56,630 nt of DNA, taken from assembly GCA_002421915.1 (NCBI GenBank), contig DISA01000057.1, positions 112,773 to 169,402 on the forward strand, given 5' to 3'. Position 1 is the first letter of the stretch; every line of letters begins with the position of its first letter. Both the position numbers and the translations under genes were made by a program. The notes beneath the pieces were generated by a model. It was not told the DNA's origin, ran no database searches, and saw only the letters and a list, made by a program, of their open reading frames with translations. This stretch comes from Gallionellaceae bacterium UBA6222. GTDB lineage: Bacteria; Pseudomonadota; Gammaproteobacteria; Burkholderiales; Gallionellaceae. Below, one piece after another: positions 1 to 8,675 of the stretch.

Positions 1-335
1 GCGCCCTTGTTGCCGCGTTCGTCTTTTTCCACCTGTACCAGCAGTTCTTGGCCTTCCCTAAGCGCTTCCTTGATGCTGGGACGGTTGCCGGCTCCCGTCT
101 GGTAGTACTGGGGTGCAACTTCCTTGAAGGGGAGAAAACCGTGGCGGGTACCGCCGTATTCGACGAAACATGCTTCGAGACTGGGCTCGATACGGGTGAT
201 AACGGCCTTGTAGATATTGCTCTTGCGCTGTTCTTTACCGGCGGTTTCAATGTCGAGGTCAACCAGTTTCTGACCGTCAACAATGGCGACGCGGAGTTCT
301 TCCGGTTGCGTCGCATTGAATAACATGCGTTTCAT
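1..335 (-). CDS. rne: Ribonuclease E, N-terminal part (runs off window)
   Basis: Reading the minus strand from the ATG at 333-335 gives MKRMLFNATQPEELRVAIVD and then a conserved S1-type RNA-binding region (KSNIYKAVITRIEPSLEACF, then VEYGGTRHGFLPFKEVAPQY). This is the start of RNase E, the endonuclease that organises the RNA degradosome and processes rRNA and tRNA. Only about 111 residues are present; the catalytic DNase-I-like domain, the Zn-link and the C-terminal scaffold lie outside. A purine-rich GGGAGAAAAAA stretch precedes the ATG. The gene is divergent from rluC, as is common in proteobacteria. RNase G is a related alternative, but the N-terminal wording and the rluC neighbour favour rne. 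Confidence 0.93.
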   Translation of the reverse strand, partial: MKRMLFNATQPEELRVAIVDGQKLVDLDIETAGKEQRKSNIYKAVITRIEPSLEACFVEYGGTRHGFLPFKEVAPQYYQTGAGNRPSIKEALREGQELLVQVEKDERGNKG

Positions 336-683
336 TTTTTTCTCCCGCGCTCTGACACGGGCAGGGCAAAGCTACGCGCCGTTCAGCGCGCGAGAATTCG
401 GATGTTCAATTGCTGCTGTTGAATATAGTCCAAGTGCTTGTTCTCGTTGTTAGCTTGTCTGTATCTGTGTGCCGCCAATGGTTTTAGGGCAACACACTAA
501 AATTTTTCTGCTGGTGCTTAGAGCGCGCAAATCAATTACCATCACTGCTTGTTTCCGGTGAGTGAGATAACCGGGCGGGGCTGCTTCGTAGGCGGCCTGA
601 TTGCCTGCCTTGGGTTGGACGGGGAAGTAATGATCATCCCGTTTCGACGAAGGCGCACACGCGAGGCGCGGAGTATATTCAAA
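336..683. promoter_or_regulatory. rne-rluC divergent intergenic region (long rne leader)
   Basis: About 350 bases separate the rne and rluC start codons and contain no convincing gene. An open frame continues upstream of the rluC start (from 549), but it has no family similarity and no good ribosome-binding site. Known rne genes have long 5' leaders through which RNase E represses its own mRNA, and this space is large enough for one. GC-rich self-complementary sequence just upstream of the rne ATG (around 375-392, GCGCGCC/GGCGCG-like) could fold. I could not identify a firm promoter for either gene. Confidence 0.4.
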
Positions 684-1619
684 ATGAGTGGTTTGAGCAA
701 AGAATCCGTCACTTGGGTCGAAATCGACGAGGGCAGCGAAGGGCAGCGCATCGACAATTTCCTGTTCCGCCACCTTAAAGGCGTGCCCAAGAGCCACATC
801 TACCGCATCCTGCGCGGCGAAGTGAGGGTGAACAAGAAACGCATCGAGCAGACCTATCGCCTGCAGTTGGGGGATATGCTGCGTATCCCGCCGATTCGCG
901 TCGCGGAAAAGCCGGAGGCTGACTACGTCCCGGCCACCGAATTCCCGATTTTGTACGAGGACGAGGCGATTATCGCCATCAACAAGCCGGCGGGGACGGC
1001 GGTACATGGCGGTAGCGGGGTCAGTTTCGGGGTCATCGAACAGATGCGCCGTGCGCGCCCCCAAGTCAAGTTTCTGGAGTTGGTGCACCGTCTCGACCGT
1101 GAAACCTCAGGGGTATTGCTACTGGCGAAGAAACGCTCCGCGCTTACCGCAATGCACGAGATCATGCGTGAAGGCAACAGCGACAAGCGCTATTTTGCGC
1201 TGGTGCTGGGGCAATGGCTGAACGCGCGCCAGCATGTGAAGCTTCCCTTGCACAAGTTCGACACGCCGCAGGGCGAGAAGCGGGTGATGGTGCGCGAGGA
1301 CGGGCAGGCCGCCCACACCATCTTCAACCTGCAACAGAACTGGCCGGGATTCTCCCTGCTGGAAGCCGGGCTGAAGACCGGGCGTACCCACCAGATTCGC
1401 GTGCATTTGTCGCACTTGGGCTTTCCCATTGCGGGTGATGCCAAATATGGCGATTTCGCGCGTAACAGGGAACTAATGAAGCAGGGCTTGAAACGCATGT
1501 TCCTGCATGCGCATACCATCGAGTTCAAACATCCGATGACGCACGAGCCATTGCGCATCGTCGCCCCTCTGGCACCGGAATTACAGAAGTTTCTTGATCA
1601 GCTGGATCAGCAGGTATGA
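684..1619 (+). CDS. rluC: 23S rRNA pseudouridine synthase RluC
   Basis: 311 aa from the ATG at 684 (MSGLSKESVTWVEIDEGSEG), which matches the usual start of the family; the frame is open further upstream to 549 but that part looks unrelated. The N-terminal S4 RNA-binding domain (about residues 18-75, QRIDNFL...) is followed by the RluA-type catalytic domain with the HRLDRETSG motif, Asp138 being the catalytic aspartate. RluC makes pseudouridine at three positions of 23S rRNA. Its length fits the family (about 320 aa). The stop overlaps the start of the MFS gene (ATGA), so the two are probably translated together. Confidence 0.95.
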   Translation: MSGLSKESVTWVEIDEGSEGQRIDNFLFRHLKGVPKSHIYRILRGEVRVNKKRIEQTYRLQLGDMLRIPPIRVAEKPEADYVPATEFPILYEDEAIIAINKPAGTAVHGGSGVSFGVIEQMRRARPQVKFLELVHRLDRETSGVLLLAKKRSALTAMHEIMREGNSDKRYFALVLGQWLNARQHVKLPLHKFDTPQGEKRVMVREDGQAAHTIFNLQQNWPGFSLLEAGLKTGRTHQIRVHLSHLGFPIAGDAKYGDFARNRELMKQGLKRMFLHAHTIEFKHPMTHEPLRIVAPLAPELQKFLDQLDQQV

Positions 1620-2845
1620 GTAAGGCAGCCTATTCGGAACGCGCGCTGTTACTGACATTGGCTGGTATCCAATTTAGTCATGTGCTTGATTTTATGATTA
1701 TGATTCCTCTTGGGCCACTCTTGATGAGCGAGTTGGGCATCAGCACCCATGAGTTCGGCCTGCTGGTAGCCTCGTACAGTTTCAGCGCGGCGGGGTCGGG
1801 CTTGCTTGCCGCGACGTTTGTCGACCGTTTCGAGCGCAAGCGGTTGTTGCTGGCCATATTCCTGCTCTTCGGGCTGGCGACACTGGGTTGTGCATTGGCA
1901 CCGGGATATGCCACCCTGATCGCGGCGCGCTGCATGGCCGGGGCGTTCGGCGGTGTACTTGGCGCATTGATCCAGACCATTGTCGGCGACACCATCCCTT
2001 TCGCGCGCCGCGCCAAGGCCAGCGGCATTGTTGCGACGGCCTTTTCCATCTCCACCGTGGCCGGGGTGCCGCTTTCCCTGTGGCTGGCCAGCCTGTATCA
2101 CTGGCGAGCCCCCTTCGTTTTCATCGTGCTGCTGGTATTTCTGTTCCTGCTGGTGGCGATGCGCGTGCTGCCCGAGTTGCGCCATCACTTGAGCCGGGAA
2201 AAACGCGCGCATCCGTTCTCCGATCTGTTCGCGGTGATGCGCGATGGCAACCATTGGCGCGCCATGATGCTGTCTGCGATGCTAATTTTTGCCGGGTTTA
2301 CGGTGATTCCCTACATTACGGTGTACGCGGTGAACAACATCAACATCAGCCAGCACGACATCGCCTACATCTATCTCACGGGCGGTGCGGCGACTCTGTT
2401 TACGGCACGATTGATCGGCCATTTCGCCGATGTACACGGCAAGGTCAAAATTTACCGCCTGATTGCATTCTCGGCGATTTTTCCTTTGTTGGCGGTGACG
2501 CATATTCAGAACGCTACTCTCGGCTGGTGGCTGGTTTGCACCACCCTGTTTTTCATATTGGTATCGGGGCGCTTCATTCCGGCGATGGCCATCATCACCT
2601 CGGCCGCACAGCCCAGACTGCGCGGGACGTTCATGTCGCTCAACGCCACGGTGCAGTCGCTGGCAATGGGGCTGGCAGCGACCTTGAGCGGCTTTATCAT
2701 CACGCAGGATGCGGCCGGCAGACTTGTCGGTTACCAGAACGTGGGTTACGCGGCGATTGCCGCCAATCTATTGGGTATCTGGTATGTCTCGCGCATCGTG
2801 ATGCACGATACCCATCCCAACTTGCCGGATGTCGTGCCGAAATGA
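1616..2845 (+). CDS. MFS transporter, AraJ/drug-exporter-like
   Basis: 409 aa, almost wholly hydrophobic, with about 12 predicted membrane segments and the MFS loop 2-3 signature (FVDRFERKRLLL, residues about 68-79). The N-terminus (GIQFSHVLDFMIMIPLGPLL) is typical of the AraJ/DHA1-like branch of sugar or drug efflux proteins that use proton antiport. The substrate cannot be told from the sequence. The ATG at 1616 overlaps the rluC stop by four bases, so it shares the rluC transcript. No regulator lies next to it. Confidence 0.85.
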   Translation: MSKAAYSERALLLTLAGIQFSHVLDFMIMIPLGPLLMSELGISTHEFGLLVASYSFSAAGSGLLAATFVDRFERKRLLLAIFLLFGLATLGCALAPGYATLIAARCMAGAFGGVLGALIQTIVGDTIPFARRAKASGIVATAFSISTVAGVPLSLWLASLYHWRAPFVFIVLLVFLFLLVAMRVLPELRHHLSREKRAHPFSDLFAVMRDGNHWRAMMLSAMLIFAGFTVIPYITVYAVNNINISQHDIAYIYLTGGAATLFTARLIGHFADVHGKVKIYRLIAFSAIFPLLAVTHIQNATLGWWLVCTTLFFILVSGRFIPAMAIITSAAQPRLRGTFMSLNATVQSLAMGLAATLSGFIITQDAAGRLVGYQNVGYAAIAANLLGIWYVSRIVMHDTHPNLPDVVPK

Positions 2846-2908
2846 ACCATTCAGGTTTTTGCAGGGGTTGCCGATAGGAGAGTCATACTTGTGCGGAGGG
2901 GATGTGCC

Positions 2909-3220
2909 ATGCGCTTTAACGATAACCTGCCAGCCGTGACCCCGGTGCCCGCCAGCAATCTGGTACCGGGATTGTCTGCAGTACACGCGGTCAAACCGGT
3001 GCATGCGCGCGAACCGGGTGCCGATCAATCAGAATCCCAACCGGATCATGAACAGGGGGCGGCAAATAACATGCCTGTACCACCCGCCACTGAACGGCGT
3101 CTGGCTTGTCGTCGCATCCACCAGCAGAACGTATTGATTGAATTGCGTTCCGAGTTGGATCGCCGCCGCCAGAACCTGCTGCAGGGCGGGATTGCCGATC
3201 ACATTGATGAAACGGTCTGA
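2909..3220 (+). CDS. Small hypothetical protein
   Basis: 103 aa from the ATG at 2909, chosen because a strong ribosome-binding site (GGAGGGG) lies just before it; a GTG in frame at 2891 is the alternative. I do not recognise the family. The N-terminal half is Pro/Val/Ala-rich and probably disordered (NDNLPAVTPVPASNLVPG). The C-terminal half is charged and likely helical (ERRLACRRIHQQNVLIELRS, then ELDRRRQ). There is no signal peptide or membrane segment. It follows the MFS gene by 63 bases and ends one base before the convergent rlmM stop. Codon use and the ribosome-binding site support a real gene; the function is unknown. Confidence 0.65.
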   Translation: MRFNDNLPAVTPVPASNLVPGLSAVHAVKPVHAREPGADQSESQPDHEQGAANNMPVPPATERRLACRRIHQQNVLIELRSELDRRRQNLLQGGIADHIDETV

Positions 3221-3221
3221 A

Positions 3222-4247
3222 CTATCGCTTGGAACGGGTTAGAAACACCGTCACTTCTTCACGGTCATGGTAAAGCTGTTTGGCTTCCAGCCGGTGGCGC
3301 AGGCCTTTGTGATTGAGCGCGGAGCGGATCGAGTCGAGCGCCGCTTGTAACGCAGAGACACGTTTTTTCATTGGCAGTTTCAGATTGAATATCGCGTGGG
3401 TGGCCAGGCCGCCGACAAACCATTCGGTCACCAGAGTCGCGACACGCTGCGGCTGTTCCACCATGTCGCATACCACCCAGTCTACCGCGCGCTGCGGGCG
3501 GAATTTGAAGCCGTCCTGGCGCAGATGGCGGATGTCCGGATGGCTGGCGGCAACTCCCTTGAGCGGTCCGTTGTCCACAGCGGTCACTTTCAGGCCGCGC
3601 TGCACCAGTTGCCAAGTCCAACCACCGGGCGCTGCACCCAAATCGACCGCTGTCATGTGCGGTTTGAGCCATTGCGCCCGCTCCTGTTTATCCAGAAACA
3701 CTTCGAATGCTTCTGCCAGCTTCAGATAGGAACGGCTGGGCGCATCGCTCGCCATGCTGACGCGGTGGATGCCGTTGAGCGCATCATTGCTGTTGTGCGG
3801 GTCGCTACTGGCGATCAGTGCGCGATTTTCAGAAGGGAAGAAGATGTGCAGGCGCGGCAAGCAAGGGTCGCCCACCAGCCTTGTGGCATCGCGCAAAGCA
3901 TCTTCCAGCAAGGGCTGGAAACGCTTGGTAAAGCCGGACAACGTTTTGCCGTCATTGGTGTCTGGCACTTCCAGATACAGGGCGCCAAACTGTTGCGGCT
4001 CTGGCGGGAGGGCGGCGAGCAGGGGCGCGAGGCGGTCACGCTCGGGCAGATCGTTCACTTCTCCGTGCAAGCGCAGTAACTGGCGGGCGAAGGCGAGTTG
4101 TTTGTAGGACAGTTTGGCTTTGCCCTGGAGAACGAGATAGCCGCTGTTCTCGTTCGCTTCTACAGGTTTGGCCTGCGTTTCTTCCGCGCAATCGCGTTCA
4201 AAGCCTGGACGGCAATAGACCAGCCAGGAGGGGAGAGCAGGGTTCAT
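3222..4247 (-). CDS. rlmM: 23S rRNA C2498 2'-O-ribose methyltransferase RlmM
   Basis: 341 aa from the ATG at 4245-4247 (MNPALPSWLVYCRPGFERDC). The N-terminal THUMP-like region opens with the family's CRPGFE motif. The C-terminal half is a Rossmann-fold methyltransferase with the SAM site MTAVDLGAAPGGWTWQL and the following VDWVVCDMVEQP, typical of RlmM (YgdE). It methylates the ribose of C2498 of 23S rRNA before subunit assembly. The start overlaps the stop of the upstream TRIC-family gene (ATGA), giving a two-gene operon. An upstream in-frame start at 4286 lies inside the neighbour and is less likely. Confidence 0.93.
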   Translation of the reverse strand: MNPALPSWLVYCRPGFERDCAEETQAKPVEANENSGYLVLQGKAKLSYKQLAFARQLLRLHGEVNDLPERDRLAPLLAALPPEPQQFGALYLEVPDTNDGKTLSGFTKRFQPLLEDALRDATRLVGDPCLPRLHIFFPSENRALIASSDPHNSNDALNGIHRVSMASDAPSRSYLKLAEAFEVFLDKQERAQWLKPHMTAVDLGAAPGGWTWQLVQRGLKVTAVDNGPLKGVAASHPDIRHLRQDGFKFRPQRAVDWVVCDMVEQPQRVATLVTEWFVGGLATHAIFNLKLPMKKRVSALQAALDSIRSALNHKGLRHRLEAKQLYHDREEVTVFLTRSKR

Positions 4248-4858
4248 TGTTCGTGGCGGTGAAAACGCGGCAAGTGGATGTGCCAACGGATCGCTGCCAG
4301 GCGGCCAAGGATTATTGTTCCCATCGCAACGATCACGGCAAGGTGATGATCCATACCCAAACTGTCCAGCGTAATCAACAGCAACGCACCGGCAAGCGCG
4401 GCGGTGGCATAGATATCGGTGCGGAAGATCAGCGGTACTTCATTGCACAAAATATCGCGGATGACGCCGCCAAACACGCCGGTGACAACCCCCATCAATG
4501 CGGCGATGAACCAGTTTACCTGCATATTCATGGCGATACTTGTTCCTATGACCGTGAACAGAGCCAAGCCGACAGCATCGGGAAGCAGGAAGAAATTCCT
4601 GGGAATGTTGATTTTTCGTCTGATGAAAAAGGTGAGCATGGCGGCCGTGATGCCGACCACCACGTAAATTGGATCGTTGATCCAATACACCGGCAGGCGG
4701 CCAAGCAGGATGTCGCGCAGCGTGCCGCCGCCGATACCGGCGATCACCGCGATGACGGTCACGCCAAACAGGTCAAGCTCGCGCCGTTGCGCTTCCAGTG
4801 TGGCGGTGATGGCGCACACTGCAACCGCACACAGATCAAGGAGATAGATCAGGCTCAT
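4244..4858 (-). CDS. TRIC/UPF0126-family membrane protein (YicG-like)
   Basis: 204 aa starting MSLIYLLDLCAVAVCAITAT at 4858. It has two repeats of three membrane helices, each with the glycine motif of the family: IAGIGGGTLRDILLGRLPVYW and, after the midpoint, VTGVFGGVIRDILCNEVPLI. Bacterial TRIC-type proteins form trimeric inner-membrane cation (or small-molecule) channels; the physiological substrate here is unknown. It overlaps rlmM by four bases. A TATAAT box sits about 25 bases upstream of the start. Confidence 0.88.
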   Translation of the reverse strand: MSLIYLLDLCAVAVCAITATLEAQRRELDLFGVTVIAVIAGIGGGTLRDILLGRLPVYWINDPIYVVVGITAAMLTFFIRRKINIPRNFFLLPDAVGLALFTVIGTSIAMNMQVNWFIAALMGVVTGVFGGVIRDILCNEVPLIFRTDIYATAALAGALLLITLDSLGMDHHLAVIVAMGTIILGRLAAIRWHIHLPRFHRHEQ

Positions 4859-4883
4859 GACATTACCAGTCAAAGGGACGCGC

Positions 4884-4889
4884 ATTATA
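4884..4889 (-). promoter_or_regulatory. Candidate -10 box for the TRIC-rlmM operon
   Basis: Perfect TATAAT on the minus strand (forward ATTATA), about 25 bases upstream of the ATG at 4858. No good -35 hexamer is visible at the right spacing, so the assignment rests on the -10 box and its position. Confidence 0.4.
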
Positions 4890-4945
4890 CGGGGTAGGGT
4901 ACGGCGCAGTGGTAGAATCCGCGACTTGTTTTTGGGGTGATGCAG

Positions 4946-5602
4946 ATGGTGAAGCACTTTGATTTGATTGTGTTCGACTGGGACGGCACGCTGATGGATT
5001 CGACAATGGTGATCGCCTCCTCGATCCAGTCCGCCTGTCGCGACCTTGGCGTGCCTGTGCCAAGCGATGAGGCGGCACGGCATGTGATCGGCATGGGACT
5101 GGTGCAGGCTTTGCAGCACGCGGTGCCGGATGCTCCGGAGGCGATGTACGAACCGCTGGCCGAACGCTATCGCCATTATTTTCTGGCGCAGGATGAATCC
5201 ATCCCCCTTTATGCCGGGGCGGCTGAGACTATTGTCGAGTTGCACGGGGCAGGCCACAGGCTGGCGGTGGCCACCGGCAAAAGCCGCAGGGGACTGGAAC
5301 GCGCGCTGGACAGCAGCGGGCTGCGCCGATATTTTCTGGCCACACGCACCGCCGACCAGACCTTTTCCAAACCCCATCCGGCCATGTTGCTGGAATTGAT
5401 GGATGAACTCGGGGCCGATGCCGGGCGCACACTGATGGTCGGCGATACCACGCACGATCTGCAAATGGCGATCAATGCGGGCGTCGGAGCGGTTGGCCTG
5501 ACCCATGGCGCGCATCCGGAGGACCAACTGCGCGCCTTGCAGCCACTGGCGTTGCTTGACGATTTTCATGAACTGCGCGCTTGGCTGAAGGCCAACGCCT
5601 GA
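4946..5602 (+). CDS. HAD-IA family phosphatase (Gph/phosphoglycolate phosphatase-like)
   Basis: 218 aa from the ATG at 4946 (MVKHFDLIVFDWDGTLMDST). GGGG at 4934-4937 is well spaced for this start; GTG at 4937 and ATG at 4940 are also in frame. The HAD motifs are complete: motif I DWDGTLMDS with nucleophile Asp, motif II VATGKSRRG, a conserved Lys in TFSKPHPAML, and motif IV MVGDTTHDLQMAINAG. The cap is of the small helical (C1) type. Relatives near rluC and sppA in betaproteobacteria are annotated as phosphoglycolate phosphatase-like; the true substrate is uncertain. sppA follows by 22 bases. Confidence 0.88.
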   Translation: MVKHFDLIVFDWDGTLMDSTMVIASSIQSACRDLGVPVPSDEAARHVIGMGLVQALQHAVPDAPEAMYEPLAERYRHYFLAQDESIPLYAGAAETIVELHGAGHRLAVATGKSRRGLERALDSSGLRRYFLATRTADQTFSKPHPAMLLELMDELGADAGRTLMVGDTTHDLQMAINAGVGAVGLTHGAHPEDQLRALQPLALLDDFHELRAWLKANA

Positions 5603-5624
5603 AACAACAATCAAGGAGAATGGC

Positions 5625-6578
5625 ATGTCCGAACCGATCGAGAACTGGGAACGCAGTGTGCTGGAGAAGCTGGCGATGTCTGCCATCCAGGAGCAGCGCC
5701 GCGCGCGGCGTTGGGGTATCTTTTTCAAGGTGCTGACCTTTGGTTATCTGTTCTTTCTGCTGTTTATGGCCATGAACTGGGCGAGTGACGGGGGGGATGG
5801 CTTGTCCGGCGGCAAGCATACCGCGCTGATCGAGGTCAAGGGTGTCATTGCCAGCGACAGCGCAGCCAATGCGGACAGTCTTATCGGCAGTTTGCAGGAT
5901 GCTTTCGGTGACAAACGCACAGCGGGCATCATTCTGCGTGTGAACAGCCCGGGCGGCAGCCCGGTACAGGCGGGATTGGTGAACGACGAGATCCGCCGGC
6001 AACGCGCCTTGCATCCCGAAATTCCATTGCATGTGGTGGTGGAAGATATGTGCGCTTCCGGCGGCTACTACATCGCGGCGGCAGCCGATAACATCTACGT
6101 CAACCAGGCGAGCATCGTCGGCTCCATCGGCGTGCTGATGGATGGTTTCGGTTTTACCGGCAGCATGGAAAAGCTGGGTGTTGAGCGCCGCCTGATGACG
6201 GCTGGTGAAAACAAGGGATTCATGGACCCCTTTTCGCCACGCAATCCAAAACACGAAGCCTTCACCAAAGGCCTGCTCGACGATATTCACCAGCAGTTCA
6301 TCGCGGTGGTGAAACAGGGGCGCGGCAAACGTTTGAAGGAAACACCCGAGATATTCAGCGGCCTGTTCTGGACCGGCGACAAGGCGATTTTGATGGGACT
6401 GGCCGATGGTATCGGCAGTGTGGATTCTGTAGCACGCGACGTCATCAAGGCTGAAAATATTGTCGATTTCACCGCCCGCGAGAATATTGCGGACAGGCTG
6501 GCAAAGAAGCTGGGGGCGGGTGTGGCGAGCGCGTTTCCCGGATTCGGCGCGCAGATGGGCGGCGTGACGCTACGTTAA
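5625..6578 (+). CDS. sppA: SppA-like S49 signal-peptide peptidase
   Basis: 317 aa. An N-terminal cytoplasmic stretch (1-30) is followed by one membrane anchor (about 31-50) and then the periplasmic S49 serine protease domain. The nucleophile Ser145 is in MCASGGYYIA and the probable general base Lys197 in AGENKGFMDP, giving the Ser/Lys dyad of the short SppA type that digests released signal peptides. The ribosome-binding site AAGGAGAATGGC precedes the ATG. It lies 22 bases after the HAD gene, probably in one operon, and overlaps the convergent YyaL-like gene by nine bases at the 3' end. Confidence 0.92.
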   Translation: MSEPIENWERSVLEKLAMSAIQEQRRARRWGIFFKVLTFGYLFFLLFMAMNWASDGGDGLSGGKHTALIEVKGVIASDSAANADSLIGSLQDAFGDKRTAGIILRVNSPGGSPVQAGLVNDEIRRQRALHPEIPLHVVVEDMCASGGYYIAAAADNIYVNQASIVGSIGVLMDGFGFTGSMEKLGVERRLMTAGENKGFMDPFSPRNPKHEAFTKGLLDDIHQQFIAVVKQGRGKRLKETPEIFSGLFWTGDKAILMGLADGIGSVDSVARDVIKAENIVDFTARENIADRLAKKLGAGVASAFPGFGAQMGGVTLR

Positions 6579-8675
6579 TTCGGTCAACAATTCGTCCAGC
6601 TTGGTGAGCGGCGGCAGGCACTGCGTGCCGCGACACAACCATGCAGTTGTAGTCGGGCTGATCGGTTTGTCCAAAGAGTGGGGCAGCCCCTCTTGATTAC
6701 CCGTCAACACGATGACTATCAATCGCGGCATATATCTCTCCGCTACAGCCGTTCGCCAGGCGGCTGTTTCTTTTGCATCGCCGCAAAGCACCAATAACGA
6801 GGGTGGCCTCAGCCATTCATCCAGCGCGTTGCACAAACTGCTGAAGTGGCTGGCCGCTTGCTGCATGGCGGGGTAGAACAACTTCAGACAGCGCTCTGCC
6901 GCATCCGCATAGCGTGTATCGCCGGTTAAAACCGCCAATCGAATCAGGGCTTGCGCCGCAATACCGTTGCCGCTCGGGGTGGCATTGTCTTGCCCGCTCT
7001 TGTTGCGCTGGATGAGTGCCTCGTGGTCGTGGCTGGTGAAAAAGAAGCCGCCATTTTGTTTATCCTCAAAGCGCTCCAGCAAGGCATCGGCAAGCTGTAT
7101 GGCAAAACTCAAGTCAACGGAGCGGAGCTCGGTCTGTGCCAATTCCAGTGCCGCATTGAGCAGGAACGCATGATCATCCAGATAAGCATTCAGGTGCGTC
7201 TTGCCATCCTTGTGAGTGGCGAGCAGTTTGCCGCCCTGCCATAAAGTGGTACGCACGAAATCCATCGCGCCCTGCGCCGAGCGTAACCAGTCACCATGCC
7301 GGAAGATGCGGGCCGCCTTTGCCATGCCGGCGATCATCAGGCCGTTCCAACTGCCAAGTATCTTTTCGTCACGCCCGGGGCGGATACGCTGCGCGCGCGC
7401 GGCAAACAGTTTGTCTTGTGCCGCAGTCAGGAGGGTGGATGCCCGGGATTGGTCGAATTGCAACTGCCTGGCGATTTCATCCAACGGTTTGCTGATGCGC
7501 AGGTTCCAGGCACGGTGTTCAAAGTTTGGGGAACGGTCCAAGCTGTAATAGGCTGAGGCCACTGCAAATTCATCAGCCGTCAACAGCTCGCGAATCTCAT
7601 CGCGTTGCCACACATAGAACCTGCCTTCTTCGTGTTCCGAATCGGCATCGAGCGATGCGTAGTAGCCGCCAAGATTATTCATTTTTCGTGGTGGATCGTT
7701 CGCTCCCTCTCCCGTTTGCGGGAGAGGGTTGGGGAGAGGGAAGGCAGGCGACTGCATCTCACGTATCACCCATCCAGCGGTCTGTTTCACCACACGTGCA
7801 AAAGATGGATCACGGCTGCTCAACCACGCATCGCAATACATGCCAAGCAGCAGCCCGTTGTCGTACAGCATCTTCTCGAAGTGCGGAATGTCCCAGACAT
7901 CATCCACACTGTAGCGGCAGAAACCGCCGCCAAGCTGGTCATACAGGCCGCCCAGTGCCATCTGTTGCAGAGTGAACAGGGCGACATGGCGGGTCTGTGC
8001 ATCGTGCCTGGCATGGGCTTGCCGCAACAGCAAATCCAGTTCCGCCGGATGCAAAAACTTCGGCGCACCGCCGAATCCGCCATGTACGGGATCGAAATCA
8101 GAGTTGAGCTGCTGCAGCGCCATGGTGATTGGAGTGCTGTCTGGCGTGACATCATCTTTGCTCTTTTCCGGCTGCCAGGCAGCGAGTGCGGCGATGACTT
8201 GTTGCCCTTGCGCCGCCAGCTCACCGCGTTTTTCGCGGTAGGCGGCAGCCACGCGCAGCAGAAGTTCGGGGAAGCCGGGCAAGCCATATCGCGCCTGTTT
8301 GGGAAAATACGTGCCGCTATAAAACGGCGTGCCGTCCGGTGCAAGGAACATCGTCAACGGCCAGCCGCCACTGCGCTGGCTCAGTAAATAGTGGGCGTTC
8401 TGGTATATCTGGTCGAGATCGGGACGTTCCTCGCGGTCCACCTTGATGTTGACGAAATGCTCGTTCATCACGGCGGCGACCACAGCATCCTCGAACGACT
8501 CATGCGCCATCACATGGCACCAATGGCAGGCGGAGTAACCGATGGAGAGCAGGATGGGCTTATCCCGCGCGCGGGCGAGTTGCAGCGTTGCGGCATGCCA
8601 CGGATGCCAGTCCACCGGATTGTTGGCATGCTGCAACAGGTAGGGGCTGGTTTCGTTGGCGAGATGGTTGGACAT
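6570..8675 (-). CDS. YyaL-like thioredoxin-domain protein (DUF255, six-hairpin fold)
   Basis: 701 aa. It begins with the family signature NETSPYLLQHANNPVDWHPW; a thioredoxin-like domain follows with a CHWCH motif (Cys50, Cys53) and VDREERPDLDQIYQ. The rest is a six-hairpin glycosidase-like domain (LGGGFCRYSVDDVWDIPHFE, then KMLYDNGLLL). The in vivo role of this widespread family is not established. Its start overlaps the tesA stop, so tesA and this gene are cotranscribed. Around residues 312-323 a palindromic DNA repeat is read through in frame as PLPNPLPQTGEG (see the repeat at 7705-7740). Confidence 0.9.
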   Translation of the reverse strand: MSNHLANETSPYLLQHANNPVDWHPWHAATLQLARARDKPILLSIGYSACHWCHVMAHESFEDAVVAAVMNEHFVNIKVDREERPDLDQIYQNAHYLLSQRSGGWPLTMFLAPDGTPFYSGTYFPKQARYGLPGFPELLLRVAAAYREKRGELAAQGQQVIAALAAWQPEKSKDDVTPDSTPITMALQQLNSDFDPVHGGFGGAPKFLHPAELDLLLRQAHARHDAQTRHVALFTLQQMALGGLYDQLGGGFCRYSVDDVWDIPHFEKMLYDNGLLLGMYCDAWLSSRDPSFARVVKQTAGWVIREMQSPAFPLPNPLPQTGEGANDPPRKMNNLGGYYASLDADSEHEEGRFYVWQRDEIRELLTADEFAVASAYYSLDRSPNFEHRAWNLRISKPLDEIARQLQFDQSRASTLLTAAQDKLFAARAQRIRPGRDEKILGSWNGLMIAGMAKAARIFRHGDWLRSAQGAMDFVRTTLWQGGKLLATHKDGKTHLNAYLDDHAFLLNAALELAQTELRSVDLSFAIQLADALLERFEDKQNGGFFFTSHDHEALIQRNKSGQDNATPSGNGIAAQALIRLAVLTGDTRYADAAERCLKLFYPAMQQAASHFSSLCNALDEWLRPPSLLVLCGDAKETAAWRTAVAERYMPRLIVIVLTGNQEGLPHSLDKPISPTTTAWLCRGTQCLPPLTKLDELLTELT
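7705..7740. repeat. Palindromic repeat inside the yyaL-like coding sequence
   Basis: A perfect 10-base stem, CCCTCTCCCG (7705-7714) and CGGGAGAGGG (7719-7728), with a TTTG loop, followed by a second GGGGAGAGGG at 7731-7740. This matches a class of short dispersed repeats usually found between genes. Here it lies in the gene, keeps the frame, and inserts a Pro/Gly-rich segment into the protein. Confidence 0.85.

Noticed and set aside
549..683. Upstream extension of rluC
   Set aside because: No similarity to the family; the ATG at 684 gives the normal RluC N-terminus.
1649..2254. Minus-strand open frame opposite the MFS gene
   Set aside because: Shadow of the real gene; low-complexity Gln/Arg/His-rich product.
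4859..5728. Upstream extension of the TRIC-family frame
   Set aside because: It runs antisense through the HAD gene; the conserved protein begins at 4858.
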